From the NCBI RefSeq assembly GCF_042310355.1, contig NZ_JBHJMR010000014.1:13843-77842 (forward strand): 64,000 bases of DNA. Reading direction: 5' to 3'. Positions 27,467-36,335 of this stretch are shown piece by piece. Within the stretch, counting starts at the first letter, position 1. Each line of letters begins with the position of its first letter. The position numbers and the translations under genes are program-made. Source of the DNA: Wenzhouxiangella sp042310355. GTDB lineage: Bacteria; Pseudomonadota; Gammaproteobacteria; Xanthomonadales; Wenzhouxiangellaceae. The notes under the pieces were generated by a model. The model was not told the origin of the DNA. It saw only the letters and a program-made list of their open reading frames with translations, and ran no database searches.

Positions 27467-28228
27467 CTACTCCCGGCCGGCGGGGCTGCGTCCCGGCGCT
27501 TGCCCGGCCAGCACTTCGACGATTCGATCTTCCAGCCCCCGTTCGCCCCCGGCGAGTTCGCGGGTCATGCGCTCGCGATCCCAGTCGAGCACGATGCGGC
27601 CCTCGAGCAGCACCAGGACATGATCATGGAGGGATTCGACCACGGCCAGGTCGTGGGTCGCCATCAGGATGCTGCAGCCATGCTCGCCGCTCAGCTTCTT
27701 CAGCCAGCGCTTGAGCGCCAGTGCGCTGACGGGGTCGAGGGCATTGAGCGGTTCGTCGAGCAAGATCAACGGCGGAGGGCCGATCAGGGCCAGCAAGACC
27801 GAGACTTTCTGCCGGGTTCCGAGTGAACAGGCCATCAGCCATTCGTCCATCCAGGCGCTCAGGCCCAGGTCTTCGGCCTGCTGCCAGGTCGCCTCGGGCA
27901 CCGCCGGCAAGCCGCGGCTGCTGGAGAACAACTCGAGACACTGGCGCGGCGTGAGCAGGCCGGGCAGCGCCTCCTGGGCCACCATGTAGCCAAGTCGCTG
28001 CCGGGCCTCGCGGGTATGCGAGTCGAGCGAGGCGCCGCAGACTCGAACGGAGCCGGCCGCCGGGGGGCGGAGCCCCGCCACGGTGGCCAGGAGCGTACTC
28101 TTGCCGCTGCCGTTGGGACCGATCAGGGCGGCACGCGCTCCGGGCTTCACGACGAGGTCGATGTTGCTCAGCACCTCGCGCCGCCCCAGGTCCACCGAGA
28201 GGCCGTCGATTTCCAGAATTCGATTCAC
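27467..28228 (-). CDS. ABC transporter ATP-binding protein
   Basis: This 253-residue ATPase would power export with the adjacent membrane protein. Walker A is GPNGSGKST (near residue 37), the Q-loop region is GYMVAQEALPGLL, Walker B is LILLDEP, followed by NALDP, and the switch is THD. The signature motif reads SLGTRQKVSV rather than LSGGQ, as in some CcmA-type ABC-2 exporters. The GTG start has GGGAGG five bases upstream and overlaps the permease stop by 4 bp (GTGA). polA follows 6 bp after it. The substrate is unknown. Confidence 0.92.
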   Translation of the reverse strand: MNRILEIDGLSVDLGRREVLSNIDLVVKPGARAALIGPNGSGKSTLLATVAGLRPPAAGSVRVCGASLDSHTREARQRLGYMVAQEALPGLLTPRQCLELFSSSRGLPAVPEATWQQAEDLGLSAWMDEWLMACSLGTRQKVSVLLALIGPPPLILLDEPLNALDPVSALALKRWLKKLSGEHGCSILMATHDLAVVESLHDHVLVLLEGRIVLDWDRERMTRELAGGERGLEDRIVEVLAGQAPGRSPAGRE

Positions 28229-29373
28229 GATACCTCCCTGCCGGCGCGGCGCAGCAGCCACGCGATCAGCACGCACCAGCCAACCGGCGCCATGAACGGT
28301 GCGCTCTGCGAGAACGTCAGCCAGACCAGCAGGACGGCCGCCGAGCGCAGTCCCGCAAAGCGCGCTTCGTGCCGCCAGGCCAGCGCGGTGGCCAGGTTGA
28401 GGCTCAGCACGCCGAACAGCCCCAGGCCGGCGACGACGGCGCCGGGGAAAGATAGGCCCACCGCGGCCAGCACCAGAACCGCCGCCAGCATGACGGCCAA
28501 AGCGGTCATCAGCGGCAGCCCGGAGACCTGGCGAATGAAGGCCCAGGGTGCTACCGGCAGCGCCCGAACCAGTCTGCTGGCCTGGAAGATGACCTGCAGG
28601 GTCGAGGACCACAGCTGGATGAGCTGCAGAAAGAACAGTCCGATAACCAGGGCGATGCCGACCTGGAGCGCGGAGGCGCCGGCCGGCATCAGGATAATGA
28701 GAAAGCCCAAGGACCAGCGCATGCCGGCTCGCCAGCAGCAGCTCCGGTAGTGCACCCATTGCCAGTAGGTCAGGATCGGAACGCTGTCGCGGGCCCTCGA
28801 TACAGCCGGAGCGCGCGACACGGAGGATCGAGCGCTTCCGCGGCCCCGTCGCGCCAGCCCCGGCGCCAGCAGGGCGGCCAGGACCGGCGCCCCGACGGGC
28901 ACGAGCCAGGCGACCGGCGTCGAGGTCACTTCCGGAGCAGCGTGTCGATAAACCGCGGCGACCGCCAGCGCCAGACCAAGCGACTCGAGCGCGGCCAGCC
29001 CCCAGCGACGCCGACGCGACCAGCGGTGCATGGCCCGCGGCATCTGCGGCAAGGCGGACAGCCAACCCGACCGCGCCTGATCGAGCTCGCGGCGGGTCGG
29101 CGGCACCTGGCTTGCCAGGCAAAGCAGGAAGACGGCCGCTCCCGACACGGCGGCGTGATCGGTCAGCCAGGCTGACAGGGTGTCCGCGTGCCGAGCCAGG
29201 GCGCCCGCAAGCAACGCCACGACCAGCGCCAGGGCGACCAGGCATGCAGCGGCCAGAAGGCTCGACAGGACCGGCCGGGACAGGAAATCGCGGACCAGGT
29301 TGACCCGCATGAATCGCCGCGATGCACGCACGGGATCATCGGCCGGACTCGGAAGAATCTTGAAATTGGGCAT
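28225..29373 (-). CDS. ABC-2 type membrane protein (predicted permease)
   Basis: This 382-residue protein has about eight to ten hydrophobic segments and no ATPase motif. Examples are a stretch at about residue 40 (LLAAACLVALALVVALLAG) and a late pair around LPLMTALAVMLAAVLVLAAVG. It is coupled by a 4-bp overlap to the ABC ATPase, which identifies it as the partner membrane domain. A Ser/Arg-rich basic loop lies near residue 170. The ATG at 29373 is the best available start, though without a strong Shine-Dalgarno. The cargo cannot be deduced. Confidence 0.82.
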   Translation of the reverse strand: MPNFKILPSPADDPVRASRRFMRVNLVRDFLSRPVLSSLLAAACLVALALVVALLAGALARHADTLSAWLTDHAAVSGAAVFLLCLASQVPPTRRELDQARSGWLSALPQMPRAMHRWSRRRRWGLAALESLGLALAVAAVYRHAAPEVTSTPVAWLVPVGAPVLAALLAPGLARRGRGSARSSVSRAPAVSRARDSVPILTYWQWVHYRSCCWRAGMRWSLGFLIILMPAGASALQVGIALVIGLFFLQLIQLWSSTLQVIFQASRLVRALPVAPWAFIRQVSGLPLMTALAVMLAAVLVLAAVGLSFPGAVVAGLGLFGVLSLNLATALAWRHEARFAGLRSAAVLLVWLTFSQSAPFMAPVGWCVLIAWLLRRAGREVS

Positions 29374-29496
29374 CCAATCCAGACTACGCCTTGGGCGCGC
29401 TCGTCGCCCGTGCCGATCGTCACGAAGCCGGTGCGCCGCCCGGATTCCTCGCCCTCTGGTAGACTCGAACAACACCTTGCCAAGAGGCCGCCCACC

Positions 29497-29847
29497 ATGC
29501 GATATGCCCTGTTGATTCCGAGCCTGCTTCTGGCCTGGCCGGCCCTGGCCCAGGACGAGGCGCCGCCGTCCGACGCACCGCCGCCACCCCCGATTCGCGA
29601 GCCGATGCCACCGAAGGTGCAAGATCCCGACGAGCAGATCCAGCCGCAGGTGGTCATCCGGCGCGAGGACGACCGGATCGTGGAGGAATACTCTTCCGGC
29701 GGGTCCGTCTACATGATCCGCGTCACGCCGCTCGACGGCGGGCCGTCGTACTACCTGGTCGATTCCGACGGCGACGGTGTCATGGACGATCGCCACGACG
29801 GCATGGATCCGGTCAAGCCGGCGTACTGGAAGATCGCCGAATGGTGA
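29497..29847 (+). CDS. DUF2782 secreted protein
   Basis: This 116-residue protein has a signal peptide (MRYALLIPSLLLAWPALAQ), a Pro-rich segment and a C-terminal domain with the DUF2782 pattern VVIRREDDRIVEEYS, YMIRVTPLDGGPSYYLVD and SDGDGVMDD. The function is unknown. Genes of this family lie next to polA in pseudomonads, and here it diverges from the permease-ATPase-polA unit. The ATG at 29497 is chosen because the signal peptide begins there. Its 3' end faces ksgA, and an 8-bp tandem repeat fills the gap. Confidence 0.9.
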   Translation: MRYALLIPSLLLAWPALAQDEAPPSDAPPPPPIREPMPPKVQDPDEQIQPQVVIRREDDRIVEEYSSGGSVYMIRVTPLDGGPSYYLVDSDGDGVMDDRHDGMDPVKPAYWKIAEW

Positions 29848-29853
29848 TTTTTT

Positions 29854-29942
29854 GGTTGGCTGGTTAGCTGGTTGGCTGGTTGGCTGGTTAGCTGGTTGGC
29901 TGGTTAGCTGGTTGGCTGGTTAGCTGGTTGGCTGGTTAGCTG
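29854..29942. repeat. Octanucleotide tandem repeat overlapping the 3' end of ksgA
   Basis: About eleven 8-bp units, GGTTGGCT and GGTTAGCT in mostly alternating order, run from just after the DUF2782 stop into the last codons of ksgA. The ksgA stop codon (29904-29906) lies inside the array. Confidence 0.95.
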
Positions 29943-30704
29943 ATCGGCCAGAGTCAGGAAACCCTCCAGTGGCACCGTCTCGGCCCGAGCCGTGGGGTCG
30001 ATGCCGGCGGATTCGATCGCTTTCTCGTCCAGTAGCCCCTTGAGGGCGTTGCGCAGGGTTTTGCGGCGTTGGCCGAAGGCGTGGCGGACGACGTCTTCTA
30101 ACTGCGGCAGGCGGGCCAGCATGTTGTCGTCGAGCGCTTTCGGGATCATGCGGATGATGGCCGAGTCGACTTTCGGCGGCGGTCGGAAGGCACCCGGGGG
30201 CACGTTGAACAGTCGTTCCATGCGGCAATGAAAGGACGCCATCACGGACAGGCGGCCGTACTGCTTCGAACCGGGCCCGGCAACCAGCCGGTCGACGACT
30301 TCCTTTTGCAGCATGAAATGCATGTCCGTGATCACGTCGCGCCACCCGAACAGGTGAAACATGATCGGCGTGGAGATGTTGTAGGGCAGGTTGCCGACCA
30401 CGCGCATGCCGGCTCCGGCCAGCGCGGCCAGGTCGACGGCCAGCACGTCGGCCTGGATCACTTCGAGCCGCTCCGGAAAGCCCAGGCGCTCGGGCAGGGC
30501 CGCGGCCAGGTCGCGATCGAGTTCGATCACCGTCACCCGCGCGCCAGCGTCGAGCAAGGGGCCGGTCAGCACGCCCTCGCCCGGCCCGATCTCGATGATG
30601 TGATCCGCTTGCTTCGGCCGGATGACCGAAACCAGTTTGCCGATGATGCCGGCATCGTGGAGAAAGTGCTGGCCGAAGCGCTTGCGCGGCCGGTGCGGTT
30701 TCAT
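29904..30704 (-). CDS. rsmA: 16S rRNA dimethyladenosine transferase KsgA/RsmA
   Basis: KsgA dimethylates two adjacent adenines near the 3' end of 16S rRNA during 30S assembly. The 266 residues show KRFGQHFLHD, the SAM-binding IEIGPGEGVLTGPLL, the catalytic NLPYNIS and the C-terminal FRPPPKVDSAIIRM. The last codons (SQPANQPTS) are encoded by an 8-bp tandem repeat and add an unstructured tail not expected in the family. The start overlaps the pdxA stop by ATGA. It is the last gene of lptD-surA-pdxA-ksgA. Confidence 0.97.
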   Translation of the reverse strand: MKPHRPRKRFGQHFLHDAGIIGKLVSVIRPKQADHIIEIGPGEGVLTGPLLDAGARVTVIELDRDLAAALPERLGFPERLEVIQADVLAVDLAALAGAGMRVVGNLPYNISTPIMFHLFGWRDVITDMHFMLQKEVVDRLVAGPGSKQYGRLSVMASFHCRMERLFNVPPGAFRPPPKVDSAIIRMIPKALDDNMLARLPQLEDVVRHAFGQRRKTLRNALKGLLDEKAIESAGIDPTARAETVPLEGFLTLADQLTSQPANQPTS

Positions 30705-31684
30705 CCAGTGCGGCCCGAACCGGTCGGGCGCTGCATGCCGCGCGCCATGTTGATGGCGGCGCTGAGGCTGCCGGAGTCGGCCCGCCCCGTCCCGGCCACA
30801 TCCAGCGCGGTTCCGTGATCGACCGAGGTGCGAATGAAGGGCAGGCCCAGCGTCACGTTGACGGCATGGCCGAAGCCGACGTGCTTGAGCACCGGCAGAC
30901 CCTGGTCGTGGTACATGGCCAGGACAGCGTCGAACTCCCGCAGCCGGTCGGGCACGAAGGCGGTATCGGCCGGCAGCGGGCCGGTCAAGGCCATTTTCGG
31001 CGACAGTCGCTCGATCACCGGCTCGATGATCTCGATTTCCTCGCGACCGAGGTGGCCGCCCTCGCCGGCATGCGGGTTGAGCCCGAGCACGGCGATACGC
31101 GGGCGTGCCAGGCCGAACTGCTGCTGCAGACCGGCGTTAAGGATCTCGAGCGTGCGCGTCAGGCGCTCGGCCGTGATGGCATCGGGTACCTGCTTCAGGG
31201 GCAGGTGCGTGGTCGCCAGGGCCACCCGCACCCGGCCGGCTGCGAGCAGCATCACCACCTGCTCGATCCCGGCCTGCGCGGCGAGGAACTCGGTGTGCCC
31301 GCTGAACGCCACACCCGCCTCGTTGATCACGCCCTTGTGCACCGGCCCGGTGACCAGGCCGTGCACCCGGCCCGCCATGCAGTGGCCGGCGGCCAGGCGA
31401 AGGCACTCGAGCACGTATTCGGCGTTGGCCGGGTCGGTTCTGCCGGGCTCGACCGGGCGCGCGAGCTTGACCGGCAGGCAGCGAATGCCGCCAGTGGCGC
31501 CGGCCTCGATCGAGTCGAGCACCTGCACCGACGTATCCAGGTCGAGATCGGCAATCGTGCGATCAAGCAGATCGGGGTCGGCGACCAGGATCAGGCCGGG
31601 ATCGAGCGCCGCGGCCCGGCAGGCCAGCTCGGGTCCGATGCCGGCCGGCTCCCCGGGCGTCAGGATCAGTTGCTCGAGGGCCAT
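30701..31684 (-). CDS. pdxA: 4-hydroxythreonine-4-phosphate dehydrogenase PdxA
   Basis: PdxA is an NAD-dependent enzyme of pyridoxal 5'-phosphate synthesis. The 327 residues include LTPGEPAGIGPEL at the N-terminus, VTGPVHKGVINEAG, the metal-site FSGHTEFLA and a second metal ligand in AMYHDQGLPVLKH, with LGLPFIRTSVDHGTALD toward the C-terminus. It is coupled to ksgA by a 4-bp overlap and follows surA by 12 bp in the conserved outer-membrane/PLP cluster. Confidence 0.97.
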   Translation of the reverse strand: MALEQLILTPGEPAGIGPELACRAAALDPGLILVADPDLLDRTIADLDLDTSVQVLDSIEAGATGGIRCLPVKLARPVEPGRTDPANAEYVLECLRLAAGHCMAGRVHGLVTGPVHKGVINEAGVAFSGHTEFLAAQAGIEQVVMLLAAGRVRVALATTHLPLKQVPDAITAERLTRTLEILNAGLQQQFGLARPRIAVLGLNPHAGEGGHLGREEIEIIEPVIERLSPKMALTGPLPADTAFVPDRLREFDAVLAMYHDQGLPVLKHVGFGHAVNVTLGLPFIRTSVDHGTALDVAGTGRADSGSLSAAINMARGMQRPTGSGRTG

Positions 31685-31696
31685 GGCGTGCGTTGT

Positions 31697-32974
31697 CTAA
31701 AGCCGGATTTCGACGAACGATTCGCTGCGCAACTGGCGCATGAACCGGTCCAGCTCTTCCTGGGATTTCTGCTGCGAGAGCATCTCGCGCGCTTCGGAGC
31801 GACGGACCTCGTCGGTGCGGTCGGTCTGGCGAACGTCGAGCAGCTTGACCAGGTGCCAGCCGCGCTGGCTCTGGAAAGGCTCACTGACCTCACCCGGCTC
31901 GAGCGAATCGACGGCCTCCTGGATCGGCTGGCCATAGCCGCCGGCGGGGAACCAGTCCAGCAGGCCGCCGAGGTTGGCGGTCGACTGCTCACTGGAATAC
32001 TCGCGCGCCAGCTCGGCGAAGTCCTCGCCCTGCTCGATGCGCTGCTTGATGTCCTGGATCTGCTCGCGCGCTCTCTCGGGCGAGACCAGTTCCGAAGGGC
32101 TGATCACCAGGTGGCGGGCGCGATACTCCTCGATCATGACTTCGCTTCGCTCTCGCTCGTCGCGCAACTTGAGAATCACGAACCCGGCAGAGGTGCGCAG
32201 CGGCTCGGTGATCTCGCCAGGCTCCAGATCAGCGACGGCATCGGCAAACACGCTCGGCAGGGCGCTGGCGTTGCGCCAGCCCACGTCGCCGCCCTCGAGG
32301 GCATCCGGCCCCTGGGAATAGCTGATCGCGGCCGCCGCGAAGGCCATGCCGTCGTCGATCCGCTGAACCACCTCCTGTGCACGCGATTGCGCCTCGCGCA
32401 CCGCGTCCGGGCCGGCCGAGTCGGGTACGGAGATGACGATCTGCGACAGCAGGTATTCCTGGCTGCTGAACTGCTCGGAAGCGAGCATGATATCGATCTC
32501 GGTCTCGCTGATCGGGTCCATCGAATTGACCACGCGCTGCTGCAACCTGGAGGTCACGATCTCGTTGCGAATCTCGCGCCGGAATTCCTCGAAGTCGATC
32601 CCGTCCTGCTCGAGCACCTGGCGCAGCTGCGACAGCGGCAGGTCGTTCTGCTGCGCGACGCGGTTGAGGGCGTTGTCGACATCCGAATCGGACACCCGGA
32701 TGCCGGTCTGCTCGGCGCGCTGAACCTGCAGGCGCTGCATGATCAGGCGCTCGAGCACCTGTTCTTCCATGACGTTGCGCGGCGGCATGCTCTCGCCGCG
32801 GGCGCGCACCTGCTGCCCGATGGCGTCGATGGCCTGGTCGAGTTCACTCTGGAGAATCACGTCTTCCTCGACCAGCGCGACGATGCTGTCGATGGGCTCG
32901 CCCTCGGTCTGGGCGAGCGCCGCGAGCGGCAGCAGCATCATGACGGCGAGGGTTCGAATCATTGCCTGTTTCAT
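31697..32974 (-). CDS. surA: Periplasmic chaperone/peptidyl-prolyl isomerase SurA
   Basis: SurA escorts outer-membrane beta-barrel proteins through the periplasm. A signal peptide (MKQAMIRTLAVMMLLPLAALAQ) is followed by the helical SurA N-domain (IDSIVALVEEDVILQSELD) and two parvulin-type PPIase domains, one near residue 175 and one near 285. In the second, ARHLVISP and FAELAREYSSEQSTANLGGLL can be read. The length of 425 residues is normal. It lies between lptD and pdxA; LptD is a known client of SurA in E. coli. Confidence 0.97.
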   Translation of the reverse strand: MKQAMIRTLAVMMLLPLAALAQTEGEPIDSIVALVEEDVILQSELDQAIDAIGQQVRARGESMPPRNVMEEQVLERLIMQRLQVQRAEQTGIRVSDSDVDNALNRVAQQNDLPLSQLRQVLEQDGIDFEEFRREIRNEIVTSRLQQRVVNSMDPISETEIDIMLASEQFSSQEYLLSQIVISVPDSAGPDAVREAQSRAQEVVQRIDDGMAFAAAAISYSQGPDALEGGDVGWRNASALPSVFADAVADLEPGEITEPLRTSAGFVILKLRDERERSEVMIEEYRARHLVISPSELVSPERAREQIQDIKQRIEQGEDFAELAREYSSEQSTANLGGLLDWFPAGGYGQPIQEAVDSLEPGEVSEPFQSQRGWHLVKLLDVRQTDRTDEVRRSEAREMLSQQKSQEELDRFMRQLRSESFVEIRL

Positions 32975-33011
32975 TGCAAATCAGTGTCCTTGAAAATGAT
33001 GTTCGTGCCTG

Positions 33012-35180
33012 TCACCGCCAGGACGGGCCGGTGAACAATTGATAGGGCGCTCGGCCGATGCTGCCCAGGCCCTTGAGCTCGAGCTCGACGAAGAACGCGG
33101 TGCGCTTGTCCGATTCGCGATCGCGAACCCATTCCCGGGCCGTGAAGCGAAGCGACCAGCAGCAGCTGTCGTACTCGATACCACCGAGCACTTCCAGTGT
33201 CTCATTTTCCTCGAATGAATACGTTACGCGGCCGATAAGATTGAGCTCATCGTTGATCGGGTAGCGAAAACGCATGTCCGCCTGGTCGACGCGATCACGG
33301 CGGAAACGGTATCCCAGCGCGACCTGGCGAGCATCCCGACCCTGCCAGTTGAGACCGAATCGCGCAACTTCGGTTTCATCGACCTCGTCGTCCCACTGCA
33401 GGCCGGCACTGAGCGCCAGCTGCCGCGCCGGCCGCCAGGTCATCTCCGCCACGGTGGCCGAACGGGAGCGCCGGTCCGGCTCGGCCTGGTCGAGCTGCAC
33501 GCGCAGATCGCGGAAATAGACGATCTGTCCGACGCTCGCTTCGAGTCGGCTGAACCCGTCGTCGGCCTCCAGCAGCCGCGAGGTCAAGGCCAGCGTGAGC
33601 TGATTGGCGTCACCCTGGCGGTCGGGGCCGCTGAATCGATTGTAGTGGAACAGCTGGGTGAAGCCGAAGGTCAGCTCGCGCGTATCGAAATCCGGATAGT
33701 CGGCCTGGTCGCGGTAGGGCACGTAGAGGTAGTAGAGCCTCGGCTCCAGGGTCTGGATGCGGCCGCTGGACAGTTCCCGCTCGAAGGCCATGCCGGCATC
33801 GACGGTGGCGATCGGCGTGGTTCGCGTCAGGCTCGAAGCACCGGCCCCGTCGAGCTCGTAGGCCGTCGAGCGCAGGCCGACAGCGGGACGGATGTGCCAT
33901 CCCGGCGCCACCAGGTCGTAGTGCAGTCGCGGAAACAGATCGACCCGCGCGCCGGTGGTGCCGACATCGCGTTCAAAGTAGACCGCCTCGCCGTCGAGGG
34001 AGAACCGGAACCGTCCGGGCAGCGGGCGATCGACATCGACCATGGCACGCGGCAGGCGGCGGTAGGGCTCCCGCGTCGGGCCCACGCTTTCGTCGAGCAC
34101 CTGGAACGAGTCGGCCTGGACCTCCACCGACCAGTAACGCCCCGATCCACGCAGGCTGGCCGAAGAACGCAGGAACTGGATGGCGGAGTCGCGCAGGTCG
34201 CTGCCGAGATCGATGAAATACTCGTCGTCGCTGGCCCGCCGCAGGTCGAGCGCCGCCAGCCAGCCGGGAGCGGGCTTGTAGCGGTAGTCGAATTCGCCGT
34301 AGTAGCGGCCCTCCTCGGTGCGTCGGTCCTCGGGCAGCCAGTCGATGCGGAATTCACCGGCCTGCCGTGGCGTGAGAAAGCGATGCTCCAGCCCGAGCAG
34401 GGCGCCGCGCTTTTCGATCCAGCGCGCGGTCAGGGTGGCGTCCTGGTTGGGCGCGATGTTCCAGTACCAGGGCACGGAAACGTCGAAGCCGTCGTCGGCC
34501 GAGTAGCCGAATCCGGGATAGAGGAAGCCGCTCTTGCGACGATCGTCGAGCGGGAAACTCAGCCAGGGCGAGTACAGCAGCGGGAAGCCCTTGAACGTCA
34601 GCCGGGCGTTGCGGGCCGTTCCGACGCCCCGCTCGAGATCCATGTCGACGCTGGAAGCCTTCAGCTGCCAGTCCGTCTGCTCCGGCGGGCAGGTGGTGAA
34701 GTCGAAGCCTTCCAGCCGCGCGTGGTCGGGGTCGCTGAGCATCACGGAAGCGGCCGATCCGCGCGCCGTGGTGCCGGGGATCGCGTAACTGGCAGCCTCG
34801 AAGCGCCCGCTGCGGCCGCGGGTGTCGTAGGTCGCATTGGTCGCATCGACGTTGAGCCTCGGTCCACTGTAGAGCAGCCAGCCGGGAATACGCACGCTGC
34901 CGGTCGCGGGATCGTAGATCAGCTCGTCGGTTTCGAGCTGTTGCTGGCCCTGCTGCAGCCGCACGTCGTCGAGAAAGCGAACCTCCTCACCCGGCTGCGC
35001 CTGGAAACTCGCGGCCTGGATATCCGTCGCGCCCGTCTCGGCCCCGGGCGGGACCTCGGGAATGCGAAGCGGCGCCGGCGGCGGGCAGGCCATGGGCGCC
35101 TGCACCTCGCCATGGGCCGGCGAGGTGACCTGGGCCAGCGCCAGCGCGATCGCTGCAGACAGCAGGTAATGCGAGGACAA
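33012..35180 (-). CDS. lptD: LPS-assembly outer-membrane protein LptD
   Basis: LptD is the outer-membrane beta-barrel that inserts lipopolysaccharide. It has a signal peptide, an OstA/LptA-like jellyroll (QLETDELIYDPATG) and a large barrel rich in aromatic beta-strands. Cysteines expected for the inter-domain disulfides are present: one near the N-terminus (MACPPP), one in FTTCPPEQ and an adjacent pair in YDSCCWSL. The start codon appears to be TTG at 35180, because an in-frame stop lies a short distance upstream and the next ATG would remove the signal peptide. No strong Shine-Dalgarno is seen. Confidence 0.95.
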   Translation of the reverse strand: MSSHYLLSAAIALALAQVTSPAHGEVQAPMACPPPAPLRIPEVPPGAETGATDIQAASFQAQPGEEVRFLDDVRLQQGQQQLETDELIYDPATGSVRIPGWLLYSGPRLNVDATNATYDTRGRSGRFEAASYAIPGTTARGSAASVMLSDPDHARLEGFDFTTCPPEQTDWQLKASSVDMDLERGVGTARNARLTFKGFPLLYSPWLSFPLDDRRKSGFLYPGFGYSADDGFDVSVPWYWNIAPNQDATLTARWIEKRGALLGLEHRFLTPRQAGEFRIDWLPEDRRTEEGRYYGEFDYRYKPAPGWLAALDLRRASDDEYFIDLGSDLRDSAIQFLRSSASLRGSGRYWSVEVQADSFQVLDESVGPTREPYRRLPRAMVDVDRPLPGRFRFSLDGEAVYFERDVGTTGARVDLFPRLHYDLVAPGWHIRPAVGLRSTAYELDGAGASSLTRTTPIATVDAGMAFERELSSGRIQTLEPRLYYLYVPYRDQADYPDFDTRELTFGFTQLFHYNRFSGPDRQGDANQLTLALTSRLLEADDGFSRLEASVGQIVYFRDLRVQLDQAEPDRRSRSATVAEMTWRPARQLALSAGLQWDDEVDETEVARFGLNWQGRDARQVALGYRFRRDRVDQADMRFRYPINDELNLIGRVTYSFEENETLEVLGGIEYDSCCWSLRFTAREWVRDRESDKRTAFFVELELKGLGSIGRAPYQLFTGPSWR

Positions 35181-35234
35181 TTCGAATTCCGTCGACGAAA
35201 TAGCCGGTTAAGTTTGCACATCCCCCGCAATTGT

Positions 35235-36335
35235 TCAATGGCCGCCCTCGAGAAATTGCGCGCGTTCGGCCCGATCGGCCTCGGCCAGCGCCCGGGCACG
35301 CTCGTACAGACAGGGCAACCGGGCCTCGCACTCGCCCCGGTAGAGCGACTCGAAGGCAGCCACGCCCGACTCGTAGGTGGCCACCAGCGCGAGGTGGGCA
35401 TTGTTGATCTCGCGAGCGACCCAGGCCTCGATGCGCCGACTGCCCTGCGCGCCGGCCAGCGCGCGAAGATCGTCTCGCAGGCGCTCGAACTCGCGCTGCT
35501 TCGCCGCCTCCAGCCGCGCGGCATCGCCGCCTTGTTCATAGACCGTGGCCAGGCGCTCGCGCGCGGCCAGCAACACCTCGGTCAACTGCCGGTCGAGCGC
35601 CTGATCGTCCCGCCAGCGGGCCAGGGCCGAGGGCTGGCCCCGCTCGGCCAGCCAGCGGCGGGCACCCAGGCGCCCCACGAAGGTCGCCAGCGCCTCGTTG
35701 AACGCCGTGTCGCCGCTCACATACAGCATCTCGTGGGTCAGCTCGTGAAAGATCAGTTCCGCCAGGCTCGCCTCGGGCAGCTCGAGCATGCTGTCGAGCA
35801 CCGGGTCGGCAAACCAGCCCAGGGTGGAATAGGCCGTGGCCGGGAACACCGCCACGTCATGGTCCTCGGCCGCCAGCGCCACGGCCAGGGCCTCGGCGCG
35901 CTCGCGCCGGAAAAAACCGCGGTAGGCGAGACAACCAACCAGCGGGTAACACCAGGTTTCGGGCTCGATCGAATACGCCGGCGTGGCCACGACGTTCCAC
36001 AACGGCGCGTCTCGTTCGAGATCCGCGTAGAGCGTGTAACTGCGGCTGTCGGGCAGGCCCAGTACCTCGATGGCGAACGCGCGGATATCGAGCACGGTTG
36101 CCAGGCGCTCGCGCAGGCGCGGCGAGGTGGCCGGATCTTCCATCAGTTCTGCGATATCCTCGCGCTTGGCCAGGATCTCGATCTGGCCGCGGGCGGCCTG
36201 CCCGTACCAGGCCACCGTGGCACAGCCGGCCAGCCCCGACAGCAGCGCCAACAGGAGCAGCAACTTGAACGACGACTGGTATCTGGACGACGACTTCTGG
36301 CGCAATTTCGGCTCGCTGATGTTCAACGCCGACAC
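35235..36335 (-). CDS. Putative zinc aminopeptidase lipoprotein
   Basis: This 366-residue protein belongs to a family of predicted aminopeptidases (Pfam Aminopep type). It carries a zinc-protease motif FHELTHEMLY near residue 195 and a lipobox LAGC after a leucine-rich helix. Other recognisable blocks are YTLYADLERDAPLWNVVATP, WCYPLVGCLAYRGFF and YSTLGWFADPVLDS. The start is uncertain: GTG at 36335 gives an unusually long N-region and overlaps the divergent methyltransferase by 71 bp, and a TTG 11 codons later is a plausible alternative. It is located at the cell envelope. Confidence 0.85.
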   Translation of the reverse strand: MSALNISEPKLRQKSSSRYQSSFKLLLLLALLSGLAGCATVAWYGQAARGQIEILAKREDIAELMEDPATSPRLRERLATVLDIRAFAIEVLGLPDSRSYTLYADLERDAPLWNVVATPAYSIEPETWCYPLVGCLAYRGFFRRERAEALAVALAAEDHDVAVFPATAYSTLGWFADPVLDSMLELPEASLAELIFHELTHEMLYVSGDTAFNEALATFVGRLGARRWLAERGQPSALARWRDDQALDRQLTEVLLAARERLATVYEQGGDAARLEAAKQREFERLRDDLRALAGAQGSRRIEAWVAREINNAHLALVATYESGVAAFESLYRGECEARLPCLYERARALAEADRAERAQFLEGGH

